Below, piece after piece: positions 1 through 5,251 of a stretch of 5,251 nt of DNA (the stretch's first letter is position 1; each line of letters begins with the position of its first letter). The position numbers and the translations under genes were made by a program. The stretch comes from Promethearchaeota archaeon. Lineage in GTDB: Archaea; Asgardarchaeota; Lokiarchaeia; Sigynarchaeales; SOKP01. The notes below the pieces were generated by a model. It was not told the DNA's origin and searched no databases. It saw nothing but the letters and a program-made list of their open reading frames with translations. The stretch is from NCBI GenBank assembly GCA_019057975.1, contig JAHLWJ010000328.1, positions 1 to 5,251 of the forward strand, in the 5' to 3' direction.

Positions 1-777
1 GAAAAAGGTAAGGATTATACTGCCGGAGGGGCAAAATATAACTTCTCTTCCATCACAGCTTATGGTTTTGCTACTTTAGTAGATTCATTATATAATATTA
101 AAATGGTAGTCTATGAAGAAAAATTGATATCACTTCCTGATTTAATTCAAATCTTAAATTCTAATTTCGATAAACATGAAGAACTCAGGCAGAGTTTAAT
201 AAACAAATATGATAAATGGGGAAATGATATAGAAGAAATAGATAAATTAGCGAATAATCTATGGAACTTATTTTGTTCTGAAGTCGTGAAACACAAATGT
301 ATGCGAGATGGTCATTATAATTCGGGAGCTTATTCTATGGGAGTACACGTTATAGAAGGCCTTTTTACAAGAGCTTCTGCTGATGGTAGGAAAGCCACAC
401 AACCGTTATCGAATAGTCTCTCTCCAGTTAACAGAGTTGAAAAAAATGGTCTTACTGCTACATTAAATTCAATTTCAAAATTAAATTATGAACTTGCTAC
501 TAATGGAGTTGCGGTTAATATAAGATTACATCCCCAAAATCTTGAAGGAGATGAAAATTTAGAAAAATTATATTACCTCTTGAAGGGTTATTTTAAATCA
601 GGTGGAATGCAACTTCAACCCAATGTTGTTTCTACTGAAACCCTTAGAGATGCCCAAAAACACCCTGAAAAATATCTTGACTTAATAGTAAAAGTTGGAG
701 GTTATAACGCTACGTTTGTAGATCTTGGAACTCCAATACAAAATGATATTATTAATAGATTAGAATACAATTTCTAG
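1..777 (+). CDS. Glycyl radical enzyme, pyruvate formate-lyase family (C-terminal 258 residues, 5' end outside window)
   Basis: The frame is open from base 1 with no stop, so the gene begins outside the window; the first ATG (103) is internal because family motifs lie before it. Fragment residues 6-15 match the family's TxGGAxYNF motif, followed by a conserved DSL-x-IK segment (28-34). The DGRKA-x-x-PLS block is at about 128-137, an ATNG-x-x-xN block at about 166-173, and an NVVS-x-ETL-x-DAQ-x-xPEKY segment at about 208-225. The C-terminal glycyl radical loop reads KVGGYNATF at about 231-239. By family alignment its second glycine, codon 700-702 (residue 234), carries the stable radical installed by a radical-SAM activase. 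These enzymes make a cysteine thiyl radical to cleave C-C, C-O or C-N bonds anaerobically. The active-site Cys and substrate pocket lie mostly upstream, so the substrate cannot be named: formate-lyase, diol dehydratase, lyase and alkylsuccinate synthase types all remain possible. No activase gene is in the window. Confidence 0.93.
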   Translation, partial: EKGKDYTAGGAKYNFSSITAYGFATLVDSLYNIKMVVYEEKLISLPDLIQILNSNFDKHEELRQSLINKYDKWGNDIEEIDKLANNLWNLFCSEVVKHKCMRDGHYNSGAYSMGVHVIEGLFTRASADGRKATQPLSNSLSPVNRVEKNGLTATLNSISKLNYELATNGVAVNIRLHPQNLEGDENLEKLYYLLKGYFKSGGMQLQPNVVSTETLRDAQKHPEKYLDLIVKVGGYNATFVDLGTPIQNDIINRLEYNF

Positions 778-821
778 TATATTATAAATTATTAAACAGA
801 AGAATACTTCAATATCTAATT

Positions 822-830
822 CTTTAAATT
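822..830 (+). promoter_or_regulatory. TATA-like box of the carboxylesterase gene
   Basis: CTTTAAATT is centred about 25 bases before the ATG at 850. That is the usual spacing between an archaeal TATA box and the transcription start, which would make the esterase mRNA leaderless or nearly so. No Shine-Dalgarno-like sequence lies between the box and the ATG, which fits. The whole 72-base gap is very AT-rich, so a chance match is possible. Confidence 0.45.
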
Positions 831-849
831 AAAAAAAATATAGATTCAT

Positions 850-2385
850 ATGCCGGAAAACAAGAAGATAAAAGGGAGTTTTATAGTAGATACAATAAAT
901 GGAAAAATTCGCGGCTATAAAACTCACAATGGTGTTATAAGTTTTAAAGGAATAACATTTGCGGAACCCCCAATTGGAGAGTTAAGGTTCAAACCCCCTG
1001 TCCCAAAAAGCAGCTGGAATGGTATATTAGATGCTAAAATGTTTGGTCCTATAGCACCCCAACCGGAGCTAAGATTAGAATCTTCTTCAATAGAACCTCC
1101 AGAACAAAATGAAGCGGATTGCCTCACATTAAACATTTGGACACCAACTCTAGACAATGAGAAGCGCACAGTAATGTTTTGGATTCACGGAGGTGCTTTT
1201 GAAATGGGTAGCGGTCGTTTTAATGGTGAAATATTAGCTAAACGTGGAAATATAGTTATAGTCTCTACAAATTATCGTTTAGGGGCATTAGGATTCCTTT
1301 ACGTACCTAATAAAACAGCTAATGTCGGTTTATTGGATCAAGTTCTTGCTCTTAACTGGGTAAAAAATAATATAAGTAATTTTGGTGGAGATGAAAAAAA
1401 CATTTGTGTCTTTGGAGAAAGTGCTGGAGGAGAATCAATTTCTGCGTTAATGGCAATGCCATCAGCAAAAAAACTATTTAAAAGGGCAATTATCCAAAGT
1501 AATGTATGTGATTCGTATAATCTAAAGCCGTTCAAGGGGGAAATATATTCAAAAAATGTTTTTGAAGAAGTAGGAGTTAAATATGATGATTTAGAGTCAT
1601 TAAGGGAAATTCCTGTTGCAAAATTAATTAGGGCATATACTAAAGTACAGTTTAATCTTTCGGATTTACCAATGATAATAGACTATTATCCACCTTATGT
1701 TGATGGTGAAATTCTTCCACAAAATCCATTCGAAGCGATAAAAAGCGGATTTGCAAAAGATATAGAGGTTCTAGCAGGTACTAATGAGAATGAATATAAA
1801 TTTTGGAATTTATGGGATCCTAAAGCCAATAAGATAACTGAAGAACAGGTTTTTCAAAATTTTCAAAAGTTTTTGAACTACCTTGGTCAAAATGAACCGA
1901 AGATAATAGAGTTCTTCAAAGTTTACAAAGACTGTAGATATGATGAATTTTCAACAATAGAGAGAGATATAACGGATAATTTTTACACTGACGTTATGTT
2001 CAGAATACCTGTAATGCGATTTATAGAGATACAATCCAAAATTCAGCCTAATGTATATCATTATCTTTTCAAGTGGAGATCTCCATGGAAAAATGGAAAA
2101 TTAGGAGCATACCATGGTTTGGATGTTGCTTTCGTTTGGGGTACTCTTTCTGAAACCGATGGGCAATTTATCACGAAAAAAACTGAAGAAACTACTTTAC
2201 TTAGTAATCAGATGATGGATTGCTGGATAAATTTTGCCAAATCAGGAAACCCAAACCATCAAGGAATCCCAGAATGGCCCGTATACGATCTAAAAACAAG
2301 ACCAACAATGATTTTTGATAAGAAAACAGACGTTTTAAATGATCCTTTCTCGAAGACAAGAATTCTCTGGGATGGAGTAATTTAA
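850..2385 (+). CDS. Type-B carboxylesterase (alpha/beta hydrolase)
   Basis: This 511-residue protein has the usual length for type-B carboxylesterases (para-nitrobenzyl esterase and cholinesterase relatives), which hydrolyse carboxylic esters. The N-terminal family signature (FKGITFAEPPIGELRFKPP) spans residues 32-50. The oxyanion-hole motif WIHGGAF is at 111-117, and the nucleophile elbow FGESAGG at 188-194 gives catalytic Ser191. The acid is Glu315 in GTNENEYKF, and the catalytic His is His422 in AYHGLDVAFVWG. The second family signature reads EADCLTLNIW (88-97), with Ala89 where Glu is common. No signal peptide or membrane segment is seen, so the protein is probably cytosolic. ATG 850 is the first start after an in-frame TAG at 841, and it precedes all conserved sequence. 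The gene sits 72 bases after the glycyl radical enzyme with its own TATA-like box, so it is probably transcribed on its own. The natural substrate cannot be read from sequence; an amidase or lactone-hydrolase side activity is possible. Confidence 0.95.
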   Translation: MPENKKIKGSFIVDTINGKIRGYKTHNGVISFKGITFAEPPIGELRFKPPVPKSSWNGILDAKMFGPIAPQPELRLESSSIEPPEQNEADCLTLNIWTPTLDNEKRTVMFWIHGGAFEMGSGRFNGEILAKRGNIVIVSTNYRLGALGFLYVPNKTANVGLLDQVLALNWVKNNISNFGGDEKNICVFGESAGGESISALMAMPSAKKLFKRAIIQSNVCDSYNLKPFKGEIYSKNVFEEVGVKYDDLESLREIPVAKLIRAYTKVQFNLSDLPMIIDYYPPYVDGEILPQNPFEAIKSGFAKDIEVLAGTNENEYKFWNLWDPKANKITEEQVFQNFQKFLNYLGQNEPKIIEFFKVYKDCRYDEFSTIERDITDNFYTDVMFRIPVMRFIEIQSKIQPNVYHYLFKWRSPWKNGKLGAYHGLDVAFVWGTLSETDGQFITKKTEETTLLSNQMMDCWINFAKSGNPNHQGIPEWPVYDLKTRPTMIFDKKTDVLNDPFSKTRILWDGVI

Positions 2386-2391
2386 TAAAAA

Positions 2392-2405
2392 TTTCCCTTC
2401 TCTTT
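2392..2405 (+). terminator. Possible pyrimidine-rich terminator after the esterase
   Basis: A run of 14 pyrimidines with three T-rich clusters begins seven bases after the TAA stop. Archaeal RNA polymerase terminates at U-rich tracts without needing a hairpin. The run is broken by C residues and there is no strong stem, so this is a weak call. Confidence 0.25.
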
Positions 2406-2481
2406 AAAATTATCAGAAGAGTTTAATTCAATAAAATCAAATTAATACCTAGGAAAATTAGTAAAATATAATCCATTCACC

Positions 2482-2994
2482 TTGTCAAACTGCTATTTTT
2501 GTAATGAAAAGATATATGATATACCATATAGATGTACATTTTGCGGAATGTTATTCTGTAGTAAACATCGAATACCTGAAAATCATGATTGTCCCTTTGA
2601 TTTGAGAAAATCATCTGAAAATATAGATTTATTAAATAAGTTAGATGTGCTTTACCAGGATGCTCTTGATTTTATGAATAAAGATCTTACAGTAGCAAAG
2701 ATTTATGACTATGTTACTACTAAGAAGATGAATAATTTAGAAGCAACAGAACTTTTAACTTATTTTATAGAAAATAGTGATGATATTGATACTCGTAGAA
2801 TTAGCATTCAGGCTTTTAAAGTATTGGAGTTAAAAAATGATTATGCCTTTAATACTCTTGAGGGTTGTATTCTTTCAGAGGATAATCCTATTGTGAAAAA
2901 AACAGCAATAGAAGTAATAAAATATATTTTTCCAAAAAAATCTAAAACTATTTTAAAGTGGGCTCGTAAAAATGATAATAAATCCACATCATAA
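2482..2994 (+). CDS. AN1-type zinc finger protein with C-terminal HEAT-like helices
   Basis: This is a 170-residue protein. Residues 4-37 hold a complete AN1 zinc finger: Cys4, Cys7, Cys18, Cys21, Cys26, His29, His35 and Cys37, with the standard spacing C-x2-C-x10-C-x2-C-x4-C-x2-H-x5-H-x-C, which should bind two zinc ions. Residues about 46-100 look helical. Residues about 102-131 and 134-165 look like two HEAT-type helical pairs, each with a basic start, an Ala-rich first helix and a Leu-rich second helix; this is read by eye and is less certain. The start is TTG: the frame is open upstream only to a TAA at 2443 and holds no ATG or GTG, while the next Met (residue 23) would cut the finger in half. 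AN1 fingers in eukaryotes occur in stress and ubiquitin or proteasome-linked adaptors; archaeal roles are poorly known. A binding or adaptor role is inferred. Nothing suggests an enzyme. Confidence 0.88.
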   Translation: MSNCYFCNEKIYDIPYRCTFCGMLFCSKHRIPENHDCPFDLRKSSENIDLLNKLDVLYQDALDFMNKDLTVAKIYDYVTTKKMNNLEATELLTYFIENSDDIDTRRISIQAFKVLELKNDYAFNTLEGCILSEDNPIVKKTAIEVIKYIFPKKSKTILKWARKNDNKSTS

Positions 2995-3012
2995 GGCGAG
3001 TAATAGAAAAAA

Positions 3013-3038
3013 TATATAATATTAAATAATTTTTAAAA
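3013..3038 (+). promoter_or_regulatory. Candidate promoter of the metallo-hydrolase gene
   Basis: Two TATA-like elements lie in the gap: TATATAAT at 3013-3020, which would give a leader of about 20 bases, and TTTTTAAAA at 3030-3038, centred about 30 bases before the ATG at 3064, which would give an almost leaderless transcript. The second resembles the box before the esterase. No ribosome binding site is visible. The sequence cannot decide which box is used. Confidence 0.4.
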
Positions 3039-3055
3039 CTTAAAACTTCTAAGTT
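3035..3055 (+). repeat. Tandem AAAACTT repeat followed by an inverted copy
   Basis: AAAACTT occurs twice head to tail (3035-3041 and 3042-3048). AAGTT (3051-3055) then forms a short dyad, AACTT-CT-AAGTT, with the second copy. It overlaps the likely transcription start region of the next gene and could be an operator, but elements this short arise easily in AT-rich DNA. Confidence 0.25.
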
Positions 3056-3063
3056 GAAATTTT

Positions 3064-3897
3064 ATGAATATTTCATATGATTTAGAATCTATCACTCCTC
3101 ATACAGTAGCTAATACTACAGGGGAGGGTCGTGGTAATGCAGGAGGGATTGCCTTACGAAATTTCTGTATTGCAATAGACAGTACTATGTATGTCAAAAC
3201 TGGAGAGATCTTACGCAAGAATCTAGAGAGTAAATATGGTGTTCCAGTTAAATATTTGGTGATAACTCATTATCATGGAGATCATATTTTTGGAATTAAA
3301 CCCTTTAAAGACGTCTGCGTTTTGAGTAGTGAATTGACTTCAAAGATTATGTTGAATAGCGAAACTAAATCTCGTTATCAAGTTTTTATTAAGGATTTAG
3401 CTAAAGAAGGTCCAATTGGCGAAGGGCTTGAGTATATCGTTCCTACTCTTCTCTTTACAGATAAATTAATTATCCAAGATGAGGATTTATATATAGAGAT
3501 TTTCCACACGGGAGGTCATACAGCTGGTTCCAGTTTCATCTCTTTTCCTCATGAAAAAGTTGTTTTTGCAGGTGACTTGATATTTGAGAATACCTTTCCT
3601 TATGCCGGAGATCCAACCTGCAATCCTGAACTTTTAATTGAAGCATTAGAAAAAATGAAGAATATTAAGGCAGATATCTATGTTCCGGGACATGGTCCAA
3701 TTATGAAAGGAGCAGAATCATTAGATAGACATATTAATTTTTACAAAGATTTAAGGAATATAATAAAAGATGCTATAAACGACAATCTCGATCCCACAAA
3801 AGTCTCTGTTCCAGACGTTTTTGGAGAACCTGATGAAGGGCGTAAAAATATGACGGTAAATACCTGGTTAAGTTTCTATAAAGTCAAAGAGGAATAA
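3064..3897 (+). CDS. Metallo-beta-lactamase-fold metal-dependent hydrolase
   Basis: This 277-residue protein carries the full metal site of the metallo-beta-lactamase superfamily. The HxHxDH motif is at 69-74 (His69, His71, Asp73, His74), followed by His152 in GGHTAGS, Asp171 in FAGDLIF and His210 in VPGHG, enough for a two-metal centre. The N-terminal part (about 26-40) is the usual leading beta-strand segment, ending in IDS where many relatives have IDT. The family includes glyoxalase II, lactonases, sulfur dioxygenases and true lactamases, all using metal-bound water or oxygen chemistry. No rhodanese, flavodiiron or RNA-processing (beta-CASP) domain is attached, so the substrate stays open. 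No signal peptide is seen, suggesting a cytosolic protein. ATG 3064 is the first start after an in-frame TGA at 3055. Its 3' end lies 8 bases from the end of the opposing exporter gene. Confidence 0.93.
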   Translation: MNISYDLESITPHTVANTTGEGRGNAGGIALRNFCIAIDSTMYVKTGEILRKNLESKYGVPVKYLVITHYHGDHIFGIKPFKDVCVLSSELTSKIMLNSETKSRYQVFIKDLAKEGPIGEGLEYIVPTLLFTDKLIIQDEDLYIEIFHTGGHTAGSSFISFPHEKVVFAGDLIFENTFPYAGDPTCNPELLIEALEKMKNIKADIYVPGHGPIMKGAESLDRHINFYKDLRNIIKDAINDNLDPTKVSVPDVFGEPDEGRKNMTVNTWLSFYKVKEE

Positions 3898-3905
3898 AAA
3901 TAATC

Positions 3906-5138
3906 CTATTCTTTTACCTTATTTAATTTTTCATATATTATTTTTTTATTTTCGTCGATATTATCAAAATCTACTTTCCGAATATTTGTAAGAGTCCAAA
4001 TCGAGACTATAACAATCAAACTTAGCTCAGAGCAGTAGAAGAATAATAGAGGAATACCAAGAACTTCGGCTAATGGTCCTGAGAGAAGAGTTCCAATTGG
4101 GAGTATTGAAGCAGAAATTGTACTACTAATTGATGAAACTCTTCCCATTTTATCTGGTGGGACTGTTGTTTGGTAAAATACTGCAGTTAATGAACTTGTA
4201 ATTGGAAGAGTTATACCTGTTAATATCGCACCTATACTTATTACGAAATAAAAACCACTTGGGGCAATGGCAAAAATTACTAATCCTACCATTGCAAGTG
4301 CCATATTTACAAAAATAGCTCTAACTTTATGATCCCATTTTTTTTTAACTACGGCAATTATTGCACCCAATACTATTCCTCCTTGAAAAAATGATAATAC
4401 TAATGCATAATGCTCTGCTTTTCCTCCATGAACTCCATGTACGTACAAGGGCATTAAAACTTTTAATGGTGCCAACAAAAAGGTAATGACCATTGACATA
4501 ATGACAATTATTAATAGCCCAGGAATGGCTTTTAAAGTTTTTAGCCCTATATTAAAATCTTTAAAGAATGAATTTCCTTCTTTTTCCCCCTTAGTATTAA
4601 TTGATGTTTTTTTTACAGAAGGAATTTTTATTAAAATTAGTGGTATCAGAGCTATGGTAAAAGTAATAATATCAACCCAGAGAATTATATGAATTGGAAA
4701 TAGTAACCAGAGAAGTGAAGCCACTAATTGGGCAAAGATTTGAATTACACCTAGAAATAAGAAACTGAGGGAATTAATACGAATCAATTTTTCAGGAGGA
4801 ACCATAGATGGCGTAATTGCGCCTACAACGGGTGCATGGAATGCTTGAAATAAGCTTCGAACGGTCATAAAAATCACTACGGTTAAAACGACCATTAGAT
4901 TGAATTGAAATAGGATTGTTCCCACAAGGGTGATGATCGCTTGTGACGAATCGACAATAAGAATCATGGTCTTTCTATTGAATTTATCTGCCCATACTCC
5001 AGCAATGGGCATACATATTGTTGATAATAGAATTGTAAAAAATGAAGCAACTGCAAGAATAGTGGCACTACCTGTTACAATTGTCAACCACCATATTAAT
5101 ACAAAATAAGCCACTGTTGATCCAAAAAGAGAAACCAT
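3906..5138 (-). CDS. Major facilitator superfamily exporter, DHA3/MefA-like
   Basis: As read from ATG 5138, this is a 410-residue membrane protein with about twelve hydrophobic segments in two six-helix halves (roughly 5-172 and 204-385), joined by a hydrophilic loop at about 173-203 and ending in a charged cytoplasmic tail. The MFS motif A, GVWADKFNRKT, lies at 47-57 between helices 2 and 3. A matching motif in the second half, VPPDKMGRVSS, is at 327-336. The layout matches the proton-driven drug exporters of the DHA3 group (macrolide efflux MefA relatives); the actual substrate is unknown. The ATG falls within a conserved N-terminal motif (WSGQ-MVSLFGS), and in-frame codons upstream extend it, so the true protein probably starts near 5198, although no canonical start codon exists there. 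The 3' end converges on the metallo-hydrolase gene. The hydrophobic pattern and motifs make the family call firm; drug export itself is inference. Confidence 0.9.
   Translation of the reverse strand: MVSLFGSTVAYFVLIWWLTIVTGSATILAVASFFTILLSTICMPIAGVWADKFNRKTMILIVDSSQAIITLVGTILFQFNLMVVLTVVIFMTVRSLFQAFHAPVVGAITPSMVPPEKLIRINSLSFLFLGVIQIFAQLVASLLWLLFPIHIILWVDIITFTIALIPLILIKIPSVKKTSINTKGEKEGNSFFKDFNIGLKTLKAIPGLLIIVIMSMVITFLLAPLKVLMPLYVHGVHGGKAEHYALVLSFFQGGIVLGAIIAVVKKKWDHKVRAIFVNMALAMVGLVIFAIAPSGFYFVISIGAILTGITLPITSSLTAVFYQTTVPPDKMGRVSSISSTISASILPIGTLLSGPLAEVLGIPLLFFYCSELSLIVIVSIWTLTNIRKVDFDNIDENKKIIYEKLNKVKE
3927..3952 (+). terminator. U-rich terminator candidate of the metallo-hydrolase, inside the opposing gene
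   Basis: On the plus strand, T-tracts of five (3927-3931), seven (3941-3947) and four (3949-3952) bases follow the metallo-hydrolase stop by 30-55 bases. Closely spaced U-tracts are the standard archaeal termination signal. They lie within the 3' end of the exporter, where the other strand encodes its Lys-, Asn- and Ile-rich tail. Confidence 0.4.
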
Positions 5139-5198
5139 TTGGCCTGACCAGAAGAAAAGATACTGTCTATACGTCGATTTATTCGAAGTTACTTTTAT
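5139..5198 (-). other. In-frame N-terminal extension of the exporter, with no canonical start
   Basis: Reading upstream of ATG 5138 on the minus strand, the frame stays open for 21 codons to a TAG at 5204-5202. The codons nearest the ATG encode STYRQYLFFWSGQ, which matches the conserved cytoplasmic lead-in and first-helix start of DHA3 transporters. None of the 21 codons is ATG, GTG or TTG; the best-placed near-cognate codon is ATA at 5198-5196, preceded by the purine-rich AGGTAATAGGGG. Translation may begin at this ATA, or a start codon may have been lost by mutation or sequencing error. Confidence 0.6.
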
Positions 5199-5228
5199 CC
5201 CCTATTACCTATTTGTGATACTGATTTG

Positions 5229-5238
5229 TAAAATTATT
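5229..5238 (-). promoter_or_regulatory. Weak TATA-like element upstream of the exporter
   Basis: AATAATTTTA on the minus strand is centred about 35 bases before the ATA at 5198, so transcription could begin near 5207 with a short leader. The match is poor and the window ends just beyond it, so this is only a candidate. Confidence 0.2.
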
Positions 5239-5251
5239 CCTCCAAAAAGAA

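Noticed and set aside
924..1535. Minus-strand open frames inside the esterase gene
   Set aside because: They lie opposite a well-conserved coding region, have no recognisable domains and are explained as shadows.
2398..2420. Short inverted repeat CTTCT / AGAAG after the esterase as a hairpin terminator
   Set aside because: Only five base pairs with a 13-base loop, no extension on either side and no T-run directly after it.
4486..4692. Plus-strand open frame inside the exporter gene
   Set aside because: It is the shadow of the transmembrane coding sequence and has no independent support.
850..5138. Esterase, zinc finger, metallo-hydrolase and exporter as one resistance or detoxification system
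   Set aside because: The gaps are 67-94 bases with separate promoter-like elements, the exporter is on the opposite strand, and nothing in the proteins links their substrates.
5239..5243. GGAGG on the minus strand as a Shine-Dalgarno site for the exporter
   Set aside because: No start codon follows at a usable distance, and the near frames soon hit stops; it is about 40 bases from the best candidate start.

Overview
This AT-rich window (about one third G+C by eye) most likely comes from an archaeon. An Asgard lineage such as Lokiarchaeia is my best guess, but that is an inference and not proven. The support is an AN1-type zinc finger protein (a family typical of archaea and eukaryotes), TATA-like boxes about 25 bases before a start codon with almost no leader, the lack of clear Shine-Dalgarno sequences before the forward genes, and strong use of AT-rich codons such as AGA throughout.

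Layout from left to right: (1) bases 1-777, the C-terminal part of a glycyl radical enzyme of the pyruvate formate-lyase family, cut by the window edge, with its radical-bearing glycine intact; (2) 850-2385, a complete type-B carboxylesterase with a full Ser-Glu-His triad and its own TATA-like element; (3) 2482-2994, a small TTG-started protein with an N-terminal AN1 zinc finger and a helical C-terminus resembling HEAT repeats; (4) 3064-3897, a complete metallo-beta-lactamase-fold hydrolase with all metal ligands; (5) 3906-5138 on the minus strand, a DHA3-like (MefA-type) major facilitator exporter that converges on gene 4 with an 8-base gap.

The four forward genes are separated by 67-94 base AT-rich gaps, and two of those gaps carry promoter-like elements. 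They look like separately transcribed neighbours more than a tight operon, and I see no shared pathway. The esterase, the metallo-hydrolase and the exporter could loosely suit processing and export of small molecules, but nothing in the sequence ties them together.

The points most worth a second look are the missing canonical start codon of the exporter, whose conserved N-terminus continues in frame upstream of the first ATG; the AN1-helical repeat architecture with its TTG start; and the divergent glycyl radical enzyme tail. I found no CRISPR array, RNA gene, insertion sequence or convincing new multi-gene system. No gap between genes exceeds 300 bases.
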